Below, piece by piece: positions 13,699 to 21,471 of a stretch of 30,901 nucleotides of DNA. This stretch comes from JBFGJY01 sp041576975 (GTDB lineage Bacteria; Pseudomonadota; Gammaproteobacteria; UBA4575), in the NCBI GenBank assembly GCA_041576975.1, contig JBFGJY010000029.1, positions 1-30,901 of the forward strand, given 5' to 3'. The number at the start of each line of letters is the position of its first letter. Position 1 is the first letter of the stretch. Both the position numbers and the translations under genes were made by a program. The notes beneath the pieces were generated by a model, which saw only the letters and a list, made by a program, of their open reading frames with translations, was not told where the DNA came from and made no database searches.

Positions 13699-14043
13699 TT
13701 ACATAGTGTGTGTAGGTCTATCAGCTTGAAGAGCACCTGCTAACAAGCCTTCTATTTTGTTACGAGTTTGACCATTATCTTGTTTACTAAACTGAACACC
13801 TATCCCTGCCGTACGATTGCCCTGCGCATTTGGAGGTGTAATCCATACTACATTACCTGCCACGGGGAGACGTTCTGTTTCATCCATGAGAGATAAAAGC
13901 ATAAAAACCTCATCATCAATCTTGTAGGATTTTGTAGTAGGAATGAATAATCCACCATTTTTAATGAAAGGAATATAGGCTGCATACAAAGAGCCTTTAT
14001 CCTTAATGGCGAGTGATAATATCCCTCTGCTGCCTTCTGCCAT
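13699..14043 (-). CDS. pilZ: PilZ domain protein of the type IV pilus PilZ type
   Basis: A 114-residue PilZ-fold protein located directly after holB, the position of pilZ in Pseudomonas and many other gammaproteobacteria. The sequence shows GGLFIPTTKSYKIDDEVFMLLSLMD, then VAGNVVWITPPN and AGIGVQFS, the conserved strands of the domain. The RxxxR and (D/N)xSxxG motifs that bind cyclic di-GMP are absent, as in the pilus-assembly PilZ of Pseudomonas, which instead works through protein contacts with PilB and an EAL-domain partner. Type IV pilus biogenesis is therefore the likely role. It is the last gene of the fabD-to-pilZ series, 12 bases after holB. No pilus genes are in this window. Confidence 0.9.
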   Translation of the reverse strand: MAEGSRGILSLAIKDKGSLYAAYIPFIKNGGLFIPTTKSYKIDDEVFMLLSLMDETERLPVAGNVVWITPPNAQGNRTAGIGVQFSKQDNGQTRNKIEGLLAGALQADRPTHTM

Positions 14044-14055
14044 GTTTGTAATCTA

Positions 14056-15036
14056 TTAGACCGGTTGTTCTAGTATATCCTGGCATCGAATTAACATATC
14101 TTCAATGAACAGCCGCTTACTCAATGGAGCGCTAGAAAATCGACGTAATTCAATGAGCTTATCCCAAAAGCTAAATAACAACTGTAAGTCTACCCGGCTC
14201 ACTAAACTATGCAAGCTCCGACGAATGTCGGGGTTTTCGAGGGTCACTGGCTCTTTCATATAAGAACAACGGACAAGATCTGCACACCATCCCTGTAGCC
14301 AACTAATCAGCATATCCAGATCTTCATTCTGCAGCTTGGCTGAGATTTTTGTAACCTTTTCTTTGTGCTGCATAAGCTGGCTAATATCATGATAAAACGC
14401 AGTTCTCGCCTCACCCAAACCGGTCTCGAATAGCTCTAATGCGAGCAATGGCCGATTGCCCGAAACGGGTAGTAATGTCTCCCAGGCAGCACTTTCCGTC
14501 TGCTGTTGTAACCAATTTAAAGATTGTTTTTCACTTGGCACGCAAAACCTCCAAATCTGACAACGGCTCTTTATGGTTGCCAATAAAGTGTCTGCACGGT
14601 GGCTAATCAAAAATAATATCGAGTTGGCGGGTGGTTCTTCTAAAGTTTTTAATAATGCATTTGCAGCATTTTTGTTCATAAGATCGGCTTGATTTATGCA
14701 CACGATTTTATATAACCCCTGTTGGCGGCTAAGCGACATGAATTGATTAATTTCTCGTATATCATCGACTTTAATTTGGTCCACATCTTCATCAACATTT
14801 ATCATGCGAATATCTGGATGAGTTCTTACTTGAAATAAGTGACAATCACTACATACACCACACGCATTATTTTCTTTAGTGGGCTGTGTGCAATTCATTC
14901 TCTGAATATAGGATAGGCAAAATTCAAGCTTACCAATTGCAGAAGGTCCAGATATAAGAATGGCATGCGCTAAGCGTTTACTTATCAAGTAATGCAAAGA
15001 TTTTCGCCATTGATCAGCTTGCCAAGGGTAAATCAT
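14056..15036 (-). CDS. holB: DNA polymerase III delta' subunit
   Basis: A 326-residue clamp-loader subunit. YPWQADQW at the start is typical. The P-loop-like GPSAIGK (about 30-36) lacks the final Thr/Ser, as expected for delta', which does not hydrolyse ATP. Four zinc-binding cysteines are at about 49, 59, 62 and 65 (CGVCSDC). NAANALLKTLEEPP and the SRC sensor motif TIKSRCQIW are present. I set the start at ATG 15036 with GTGAG upstream. A GTG at 15048, directly after the tmk stop, would add four residues and cannot be excluded. It acts with the gamma/tau and delta subunits to open the beta clamp at primed sites. It is transcribed in series with tmk and pilZ. Confidence 0.93.
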   Translation of the reverse strand: MIYPWQADQWRKSLHYLISKRLAHAILISGPSAIGKLEFCLSYIQRMNCTQPTKENNACGVCSDCHLFQVRTHPDIRMINVDEDVDQIKVDDIREINQFMSLSRQQGLYKIVCINQADLMNKNAANALLKTLEEPPANSILFLISHRADTLLATIKSRCQIWRFCVPSEKQSLNWLQQQTESAAWETLLPVSGNRPLLALELFETGLGEARTAFYHDISQLMQHKEKVTKISAKLQNEDLDMLISWLQGWCADLVRCSYMKEPVTLENPDIRRSLHSLVSRVDLQLLFSFWDKLIELRRFSSAPLSKRLFIEDMLIRCQDILEQPV

Positions 15037-15048
15037 TAATAAACTCAC

Positions 15049-15711
15049 TTACACCAATAGCTGTGAAAATCTAGTATTTACGATTTTTTGAATCATTGCG
15101 GCAACTTTGTCAACTGTCTGGTCTGCATCAATTACTTCAAAACGTTGCGGGTTATTTTTAGCAAGCTGTAAATAGGTTTGTTGTACATTTTCAAAAAATT
15201 CCATTCTTTCTTTTTCAAATCGATCTTTTTTACCGCGTTTTGCAACACGTTGCATGCCTTTATTAACATCGCAATTGAGTAAAATAGTTAAATCTGGCCT
15301 AAAATTCCCTTGCACCACAGTTTCAATCGCTTGTATTTGTGAAATTGGCACACACCTACCGCCTCCTTGATAAGCGTAGCTCGCATCTGTAAATCGATCG
15401 CATAATACCCAAACATTTTTATGCAATGCAGGAAAAATTACTTCCTCGAGGTGTTGTGCGCGTGCCGCAAACATTAATAATAATTCAGCTTTGGAATTGA
15501 TATGTACTGAATTTTGATCAAGTAAGATTTCACGGATTCGCTCCCCTGCTTTAGTACCACCAGGTTCACGTGTTATAATGGTGTTTATATTATTAGATTG
15601 AAGATATTTTTCTAATAAATATATTTGTGTAGTCTTACCTACTCCTTCTGTTCCTTCAAAAGTGATAAACTTACCTTGGAAAACTTCCTTTATATCATTA
15701 TACATATTCAA
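15049..15711 (-). CDS. tmk: thymidylate kinase
   Basis: A 220-residue P-loop kinase that converts dTMP to dTDP, an essential step for DNA synthesis. FEGTEGVGKTTQ at 18-29 is the phosphate-binding loop. TREPGGTKAGERIR follows, the DRX-like segment of bacterial enzymes. DRFTDASYAYQGGGR is the dTMP-binding part, and a LID region rich in Arg and Lys (RVAKRGKKDRFEKER) carries the catalytic Arg, as in type II (E. coli-like) enzymes. The N-terminal 12 residues before GKFITFEG are longer than usual; Met3 (ATG 15705) is an alternative start. It sits 12 bases after mltG and its stop touches holB, in the classical pabC-mltG-tmk-holB order. Confidence 0.96.
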   Translation of the reverse strand: MNMYNDIKEVFQGKFITFEGTEGVGKTTQIYLLEKYLQSNNINTIITREPGGTKAGERIREILLDQNSVHINSKAELLLMFAARAQHLEEVIFPALHKNVWVLCDRFTDASYAYQGGGRCVPISQIQAIETVVQGNFRPDLTILLNCDVNKGMQRVAKRGKKDRFEKERMEFFENVQQTYLQLAKNNPQRFEVIDADQTVDKVAAMIQKIVNTRFSQLLV

Positions 15712-15723
15712 TCTGTTTTACTA

Positions 15724-16743
15724 TTACTTATTATCATCAGCTTTATATCGATTTTTGTTACCACTAAGTTGGTATTTGATCACTGCTTCTCTATGCTCTT
15801 CATATGTGTTGGAAAAATGGTGAGTGCCATCACCTTTCGAAACGAAATACACAACTTCACTGTCAGCAGGTCTTAAAGCTGCAGCTATAGATGCGCGACT
15901 TGGTAAAGCTATCGGTGTAGGTGGCAAGCCTTTATGGAGATAGGTGTTATAGGGGGTGTCTGCTTTTAAATCCTCACGCCTTATATTTCCATCAAAAGAT
16001 TCGCCCATGCCGTAAATAACAGTCGGATCTGTTTGTAAGCGCATACCACGCTTTAAGCGTGTGTTAAAGACAGCAGCCACCATAGTGCGTTCTTCTTCAA
16101 CACTGGTTTCTTTTTCTATAATCGAAGCTAATGTTAAGGCTTCTACTGGGGATTTAAGTGGTATACCTTCTTTTCGATTAGACCACTCTTCATCCAAAAC
16201 TTTAACCATATATTTAAAGGCTCGTTGAAAGAATTCAACATCTGTCGTGCCTGCCGGAAAATGATAAGTATCTGGATAAAACCAACCCTCAGGATGATGG
16301 TTTTTCAAATCAAGCTTCCCTAACAAATCTTCAGGTGAATTTACAGTATGTGTAAGTTTGTCATGCTGCTTAACTGCATCCCACATTTGCTTAAATGTCC
16401 ATCCTTCGATTACAGTCAGAGTGAATTGTATAGTATCACCCTTAATTAGCTTATTAAGTAACTGCGCCGGTGTTAAATTTGTAGAAAAAGTATATTCACC
16501 AGCCTTTATAGCATTGGTTGCCCCGCTTAAGCGCCCAAAAATATCCCAGGGTAATTTATATTTAATTAATCCATGCTTACTAAGTTGTTGACTCACTTCT
16601 TTAAAACTCATGCCTGGTGTAATAATTAAGTTTACATCTTTAGTATTACTGGATAGTGGGCGGTTTGCATAATCTTTAAAGTAGATCGATAGCAATGTAA
16701 TTGCTACTGATATCGCGATAACTAGTGCGGTCAGTTTACGCAT
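15724..16743 (-). CDS. mltG: endolytic murein transglycosylase MltG (YceG-like)
   Basis: A 339-residue inner-membrane enzyme that cleaves nascent peptidoglycan glycan strands and so sets their length. A single N-terminal anchor (about 5-21, TALVIAISVAITLLSIYF) holds the rest in the periplasm. A LysM-like domain is at about 37-100. The catalytic YceG domain follows, with the key Glu210 in LASIIEKETS, then MRLQTDPTVIYG and PSRASIAAALRPA. All family signatures are in place and the length is normal. It is part of the conserved fabF-pabC-mltG-tmk-holB order and lies 22 bases after pabC. The name MltG follows the E. coli protein. Confidence 0.96.
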   Translation of the reverse strand: MRKLTALVIAISVAITLLSIYFKDYANRPLSSNTKDVNLIITPGMSFKEVSQQLSKHGLIKYKLPWDIFGRLSGATNAIKAGEYTFSTNLTPAQLLNKLIKGDTIQFTLTVIEGWTFKQMWDAVKQHDKLTHTVNSPEDLLGKLDLKNHHPEGWFYPDTYHFPAGTTDVEFFQRAFKYMVKVLDEEWSNRKEGIPLKSPVEALTLASIIEKETSVEEERTMVAAVFNTRLKRGMRLQTDPTVIYGMGESFDGNIRREDLKADTPYNTYLHKGLPPTPIALPSRASIAAALRPADSEVVYFVSKGDGTHHFSNTYEEHREAVIKYQLSGNKNRYKADDNK

Positions 16744-16765
16744 AATACATCTACACTAAATGCAA

Positions 16766-17575
16766 TCAGTTATTAAAGACCGAAATTAGCTTTGTGATTA
16801 TAGCGGTTTTAGACATAGATAGGTTATTGAAACTTTTAACCGGCCAAATTCCAATGATGCTATTGCATACAAACATACCTTGAATATTTGGAATTTCATT
16901 CAGACTAAAGTCCCTGATAAAAAGTTTAATGTCATTATTATTACAGTAATTGATTACTTGATTGCGTAATACCCCTGCTACTCCACATTTCTTTAGATCA
17001 GGTGTAATCAGACCATTGTCTATTTCAAAAAATACATTACTAGCAGTAGCTTCAATTATATGATTAAAGCTATCACGAACTAATCCTTCTTGGTATTCAT
17101 CATCCCATTCACTACGCGCAAGAACTTGTTCAAGACGATTCAGATGCTTAATTTGTGCAAGTTTACTTTGTTGCGATAAACGAGTGTCACATAGTGTTAC
17201 ATCAACACCTAATTCTGTATAACTTGCCGGGAATTGAGGCCATGGAAATTTATGAATAATGCGAGTTAAATTTTGCTGCGTAGGTTTATAACCTCTATCG
17301 CCAATGCCGCGAGTAATGATAATTTTTATTACACATTGCTTATCAACATCGATTATCTGATTTACTTCTACCTCCAAAAGAGAACTATCTAAACCAGAAA
17401 TGCCTAGAGTTTCACATCCTAGTTTTAATCGCTTGATATGTTCTTGCCAGTATTGCGGTACACCCTGTTTAACTGCGATGGTTTCAAACACCCCATCACC
17501 ATATAGCAAGCCGCGATCAAGACTTGAGAGACTATCGCCCTGTGCACCATTAATGATGACTGCGGGTAATTGCAC
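16766..17575 (-). CDS. pabC: aminodeoxychorismate lyase
   Basis: A 269-residue fold-type IV PLP enzyme that turns 4-amino-4-deoxychorismate into p-aminobenzoate and pyruvate for folate synthesis. INGAQGDSLSSLDRGLLYGDGVFETI is the standard N-terminal signature. The PLP Lys is Lys143 in IKHLNRLEQVLAR. EATASNVFFE is the usual phosphate-side motif (Thr instead of the common Ser). The only possible start is GTG 17575, because the frame is closed upstream. It follows fabF by 67 bases, precedes mltG, and lies in the gene order seen in E. coli. Branched-chain aminotransferases share the fold, but the length below 280 and the context favour PabC. Confidence 0.94.
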   Translation of the reverse strand: MQLPAVIINGAQGDSLSSLDRGLLYGDGVFETIAVKQGVPQYWQEHIKRLKLGCETLGISGLDSSLLEVEVNQIIDVDKQCVIKIIITRGIGDRGYKPTQQNLTRIIHKFPWPQFPASYTELGVDVTLCDTRLSQQSKLAQIKHLNRLEQVLARSEWDDEYQEGLVRDSFNHIIEATASNVFFEIDNGLITPDLKKCGVAGVLRNQVINYCNNNDIKLFIRDFSLNEIPNIQGMFVCNSIIGIWPVKSFNNLSMSKTAIITKLISVFNN

Positions 17576-17642
17576 GTTAGTGAAAAGACATTTGAGTCAT
17601 TCGAAAACGACGCAAACGCAAATGAATCATTGATGAACTGAG

Positions 17643-18884
17643 TTAAATCTTTTTGAAGATAACCGTTCCATTTGTCCCTCCGAAACCAAATGAATTTGAC
17701 AAAGCTATATTCACCTGCTTTTCACGTGCTTCATTTGGTACATAATCGAGATCACATTTAGGATCCGGAGTTTCATAATTAATGGTCGGCGGTAAAATAT
17801 TATGGAAAAGCGCCAAGACACTGAAAACGGCTTCAACCCCACCCGCTGCCCCTAACAAGTGTCCTGTCATGGACTTGGTTGAACTTACCGCCACCTGTTT
17901 AGCACGATTACCAAAAGTAAATTTAATCCCTTCAGTCTCGGCAATATCACCCGCAGGTGTAGAAGTACCATGCGCATTAATGTAATCAACATCATTTGTA
18001 TTAAGTCCTGCATCAGCTAATGCGTTTTGCATACACTTGGCGCCACCAATGCCTCCTTCTGCGGGAGATGTCATATGGTAGGCATCACTGCTCATGCCAT
18101 AACCTGCTATCTCACAATAAATATTTGCAGAACGTTTTTTGGCTTGTTCGTATTCCTCTAATACCAATACACCAGCGCCATCCCCCAGCACAAATCCATC
18201 GCGGTCTAAGTCAAAAGGTCGACTTGCCCTTTCAGGGTCATCATTGTGTGACGCACTCAATGCCTTGGCTGCCGCAAAGCCACCAATTCCTAACGGGCTT
18301 GTGGCCATTTCTGCACCACCTGCAACCATGATATCTGCATCGCCGTACATAATCATTCTGGCTGCATCACCAATGTTGTGTGTGCCAGTTGTGCAAGCCG
18401 ATACAATTGAAATATTAGGGCCACGGTACCCATGCATTATGGATAAATTGCCAGATACCATGTTTATGATATTACTTGGAACAAAAAATGGTGAAATCTT
18501 TTTTGGCCCACCTTTTAGGTACGCTTCGTTACTTTTTTCAATACCGGGCAAGCCGCCTATTCCACTACCAATAGCAACTCCAATACGATCTGCATTTTCT
18601 TCTGTTACTTCAATTCCAGAGTCTTTAATTGCTTGGACACCCGCACCAATGCCGTAATGAATAAATGGATCCATCTTACGTTGATCCTTTTTCGATAAGT
18701 AATCATCGACATTAAAGTCTCGAGTTTGACCTGCAATTTGTACTGAAAATGCGCTTGCATCAAAACAATCAATTTTAGTAATTCCGCTGTTACCGGCTGT
18801 AATGTTTGCCCATGCCTTATCCACGCTAGACCCCACAGGTGAGACAATCCCCATTCCAGTTACAACTACACGTCGCCGAGACAC
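17643..18884 (-). CDS. fabF: beta-ketoacyl-ACP synthase II
   Basis: A 413-residue condensing enzyme that elongates acyl-ACP with malonyl-ACP. The nucleophile is Cys164 in VSACTTGTHNI, and the two active-site histidines are in NAHGTSTPAGD and STKSMTGHLLGAAGG. The N-terminus RRVVVTGMGIVSPVG and the C-terminus SNSFGFGGTNGTVIF match FabF rather than FabB. The start is GTG 18884, with GAGCGG upstream; no ATG in frame fits the N-terminus better. It follows acpP by 97 bases. The partner ACP, the reductase FabG and the transacylase FabD are all encoded just upstream, so the operon supplies one complete elongation module apart from dehydratase and enoyl reductase. Confidence 0.97.
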   Translation of the reverse strand: MSRRRVVVTGMGIVSPVGSSVDKAWANITAGNSGITKIDCFDASAFSVQIAGQTRDFNVDDYLSKKDQRKMDPFIHYGIGAGVQAIKDSGIEVTEENADRIGVAIGSGIGGLPGIEKSNEAYLKGGPKKISPFFVPSNIINMVSGNLSIMHGYRGPNISIVSACTTGTHNIGDAARMIMYGDADIMVAGGAEMATSPLGIGGFAAAKALSASHNDDPERASRPFDLDRDGFVLGDGAGVLVLEEYEQAKKRSANIYCEIAGYGMSSDAYHMTSPAEGGIGGAKCMQNALADAGLNTNDVDYINAHGTSTPAGDIAETEGIKFTFGNRAKQVAVSSTKSMTGHLLGAAGGVEAVFSVLALFHNILPPTINYETPDPKCDLDYVPNEAREKQVNIALSNSFGFGGTNGTVIFKKI

Positions 18885-18981
18885 AATATCCGCTCTTATT
18901 TAGAAAAAGTTAAAGTATGAATTGAATAGCAAATAATTAGCAGAGGCGTTGGCTACTCTTTATAATCAGGAAAACTACTGA

Positions 18982-19215
18982 TTACTGATGCTTGTTAACG
19001 TAATCCACTGCTTGTTTCACTGTAGTGATTTTTTCTGCTTCTTCATCAGGAATTTCGCACTCAAATTCCTCTTCTAATGCCATCACTAATTCAACTGTAT
19101 CTAAAGAGTCCGCACCTAGGTCATCAACAAATGATGCGTCTTCCGAGACTTCATCATCACTTACTCCTAACTGCTCTACAATGATTTTTTTTACTCTCTC
19201 TTCGATGCTGCTCAT
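18982..19215 (-). CDS. acpP: acyl carrier protein
   Basis: A 77-residue acidic protein that carries growing acyl chains. Ser37 in LGADSLDTVELV is the 4'-phosphopantetheine attachment site. IEERVKKIIVEQLGV at the start and the acidic helix EEEFECEIPDEEAEKI match E. coli AcpP almost residue for residue. The 210 bases between fabG and acpP are AT-rich and could hold an additional acpP promoter, which is usual for this highly expressed gene. I could not place one with confidence. Confidence 0.98.
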   Translation of the reverse strand: MSSIEERVKKIIVEQLGVSDDEVSEDASFVDDLGADSLDTVELVMALEEEFECEIPDEEAEKITTVKQAVDYVNKHQ

Positions 19216-19425
19216 AAAGTTGCTTCCTCTTTACAAATTTTTTTGTGATCCAAATTGGGCAGGGTCGCTATTGTATTGAAAAGGTTACCGCCATGCCATC
19301 ATTAACACTAGGCATAATGATTATTCTGACTTGCTTAACGTAATTTGTGAAATATAAATATATTTTTTTTAAAATACAGGCATTTATATGCAATAGTTAA
19401 ACTAAAACTGAAAATTTAACAAATT

Positions 19426-20163
19426 CTAGGCCATATACAGGCCTCCGTTTACATTTATAGTTTCACCCGTAATGTAACTGGCACCATTGGAGACTAAAAA
19501 GCTCACTGCATTGGCTATATCTTGAACGCTACCCATACGTCCTACGGGAATTTGACTGAGTAGTGTAGCTTGTTGATCTTCGCTTAACTCTGCTGTCATA
19601 TCCGTCTCTATAAACCCAGGCGCAACCGCATTTACTGTGATGCCTCGAGAGGCGACTTCCTGAGCCAGAGATTTAGTAAAGCCAATGATTCCTGACTTGG
19701 CTGCAGCGTAGTTTGTTTGGCCTGCATTGCCTGACAAAGCAACCACTGAGGTGATGTTAACAATTCGTCCTGCTCGAGCTTTCATCATGTCTCGCAAACA
19801 GGCTTTAGTTGTTCTATAGATAGACGACAAATTTGTATTGATGACAACATCCCACTCCTCTTCTTTCATCCGCATGAGTAGATTGTCTTTGGTGATCCCT
19901 GCATTATTGACTAAAATCATTGGAGCAGAGAATTTCGTTTTAATATCTTCAAGCAGTAATTTGATTGAATCTTCTTGAGTTACATCCACTACTAAACCTT
20001 TACCAGATAACTTCGATTGATCCAATTCAGCTTGAATGTTATCAGCACCTTGCTGCGTTGTTGCTGTGCCTATAACAGTAAACCCTTGTGCACCTAATTC
20101 ATGCAAAATGGCTTTGCCAATTCCACGACTAGCACCGGTAACTAGAGCAACTTGATTATCCAA
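19426..20163 (-). CDS. fabG: 3-oxoacyl-ACP reductase
   Basis: A 245-residue short-chain dehydrogenase that reduces beta-ketoacyl-ACP with NADPH. The cofactor motif is TGASRGIG (9-16) and NNAG is at 86-89. The catalytic residues are Ser139 (NITSVVAL), Tyr152 and Lys156 (NYAAAKSG). AVAPGFIETDMT and the C-terminal GETINVNGGLYMA complete the family pattern. The only workable start is TTG 20163: no ATG or GTG in frame gives a full Rossmann fold, and GGA lies a few bases before it. It begins three bases after the fabD stop, so translation is probably coupled. Substrate specificity for ACP-linked acyl chains is inferred from the operon. Confidence 0.96.
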   Translation of the reverse strand: MDNQVALVTGASRGIGKAILHELGAQGFTVIGTATTQQGADNIQAELDQSKLSGKGLVVDVTQEDSIKLLLEDIKTKFSAPMILVNNAGITKDNLLMRMKEEEWDVVINTNLSSIYRTTKACLRDMMKARAGRIVNITSVVALSGNAGQTNYAAAKSGIIGFTKSLAQEVASRGITVNAVAPGFIETDMTAELSEDQQATLLSQIPVGRMGSVQDIANAVSFLVSNGASYITGETINVNGGLYMA

Positions 20164-20165
20164 TT

Positions 20166-21122
20166 CTATTCCACAACATCATGTACTAGGCTTTCTAACT
20201 GTTCTAATGCTTGTTCAAGGCTTTTTACGTCGTGCACACAGTAACATGGGACTTTTCGTTCAATACGTTTACTTAAACCTGTCAATACTTTGCCTGGGCC
20301 AAGTTCAACAAATGCATTTGCGCCTTGAGATGCGATAAGTTGAACGGTTTCTTGCCAGCGCACCGGATTAAACAATTGTCGGTATAGCGCATCTTTGATT
20401 TCTTTTTCCTTAGAATATGCTTTCACATCAACGTTTTGAATCACGTCTACCTGAGGAGACTGTATGGATATATCGCTTAAGTAGTCTCGTAACTGTTCTG
20501 CTGCGGGCTGCATCAAAGTACTATGTGATGGAACACTGAGTGGCAAAATTACTGCACGCTTTGCGCCCGCAGATTTCGCTGCCTCTACAGCCCTTTTAAC
20601 AGCCTCAGTATTTCCCGCAATTACAGTTTGTCCAGGAGCGTTAAAATTTACCGCCTGTACTATCTGTCCTTGTGCGGTCTGTTCACATACTTCAGTCAAT
20701 TTTTGATCTTCTAAGCCTAAAATAGCAGCCATTGCTCCTTGACCTTCAGGAACAGCTTGTTGCATCACTTGCCCACGATATCTTGCGAGTGGCAGTGCGG
20801 TTTCAAAATCGATAGCTTGTGCACACACTAAAGCCGAATATTCGCCAAAGCTATGCCCTGCCATCAAGATTGGTGTTGCAGGAAATTTCCTTCGCCATAT
20901 CTTCCAGATGGCAATGCTGGCACAAAGCATTATGGGTTGTGTATTCTCAGTACGATTTAATTCTTCATCGGGTCCAGCAACAACCAAATTCCATAAATTT
21001 TGCTGCAGAATGTCAGAGCCTTGCTCAAAAGTTTGCTCAATTTCAGAATAGTTCGTGGCCAAATCAGCCAACATGCCAATGGATTGGGAACCTTGTCCAG
21101 GGAATACATATGCAAATGCCAT
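20166..21122 (-). CDS. fabD: malonyl-CoA:ACP transacylase
   Basis: A 318-residue enzyme that loads malonyl groups onto ACP. It starts MAFAYVFPGQGSQSIG; the nucleophile is Ser91 in GHSFGEYSA, and the catalytic His is in LSVPSHSTLM. NFNAPGQTVIAG and VELGPGKVLTGL are conserved features. I chose ATG 21122. The frame stays open to 21164, but the upstream residues do not belong to the family and would run into the infA promoter region. It is the first gene of the fab operon here. plsX and fabH, which normally precede fabD in enteric bacteria, are replaced by the divergent infA gene, so FabH must be encoded elsewhere. Confidence 0.96.
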   Translation of the reverse strand: MAFAYVFPGQGSQSIGMLADLATNYSEIEQTFEQGSDILQQNLWNLVVAGPDEELNRTENTQPIMLCASIAIWKIWRRKFPATPILMAGHSFGEYSALVCAQAIDFETALPLARYRGQVMQQAVPEGQGAMAAILGLEDQKLTEVCEQTAQGQIVQAVNFNAPGQTVIAGNTEAVKRAVEAAKSAGAKRAVILPLSVPSHSTLMQPAAEQLRDYLSDISIQSPQVDVIQNVDVKAYSKEKEIKDALYRQLFNPVRWQETVQLIASQGANAFVELGPGKVLTGLSKRIERKVPCYCVHDVKSLEQALEQLESLVHDVVE

Positions 21123-21185
21123 ATTAAATCTGTCTAAATATGAAGATATAACTTGAACCAACATTGTACTAATAATTCAAATCCC

Positions 21186-21213
21186 TTGTTTTATTTTTTT
21201 GTTAGATGATAAT
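21186..21213 (+). promoter_or_regulatory. candidate infA promoter
   Basis: TTGTTT (21186-21191), a 16-base T-rich spacer, and GATAAT (21208-21213, 5 of 6 to TATAAT). The predicted transcript starts near 21220 and reaches the AGGAG ribosome-binding site (21235-21239) before ATG 21244. The same 120-base region must hold the fabD promoter on the other strand, for which I found no clear boxes. Confidence 0.5.
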
Positions 21214-21243
21214 TAGCGCCGTCTTAATCACCCTAGGAGTAAT

Positions 21244-21462
21244 ATGCCGAAAGAAGATCACATAGAAATGGAAGGGACTGTGATCGAAACCTTACCCAAC
21301 ACGATGTTTCGTGTTGAACTGGAGAATGGTCATATAGTAACCGCACATATATCTGGTCGTATGCGCAAGCATTACATCAAGATTCTTACTGGTGATAAGG
21401 TCACTGTAGAAATGACCCCTTATGATTTGAGCAAAGGAAGGATTACCTATCGAGGCAAATGA
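21244..21462 (+). CDS. infA: translation initiation factor IF-1
   Basis: A 72-residue OB-fold protein that binds the A site of the 30S subunit during initiation. The sequence KEDHIEMEGTVIETLPNTMF and the ending MTPYDLSKGRITYRGK are those of bacterial IF-1, with the normal length. AGGAG precedes the ATG at the ideal distance. It is divergent from fabD and converges on clpA, only 8 bases between stop codons. The neighbourhood with clpS-clpA is shared with E. coli, although the strand arrangement is its own. Confidence 0.98.
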   Translation: MPKEDHIEMEGTVIETLPNTMFRVELENGHIVTAHISGRMRKHYIKILTGDKVTVEMTPYDLSKGRITYRGK

Positions 21463-21471
21463 TATATTTGC
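21455..21471. repeat. hairpin across the infA and clpA stop codons
   Basis: GCAAAT and ATTTGC arms (6 bp) with the loop GATAT span both convergent stop codons. It could act as a weak two-way terminator, but neither side has a run of T, so this stays tentative. Confidence 0.35.

Noticed and set aside
18139..18657. 172-codon + strand frame opposite fabF
   Set aside because: Shadow of fabF; low-complexity composition and no family pattern.
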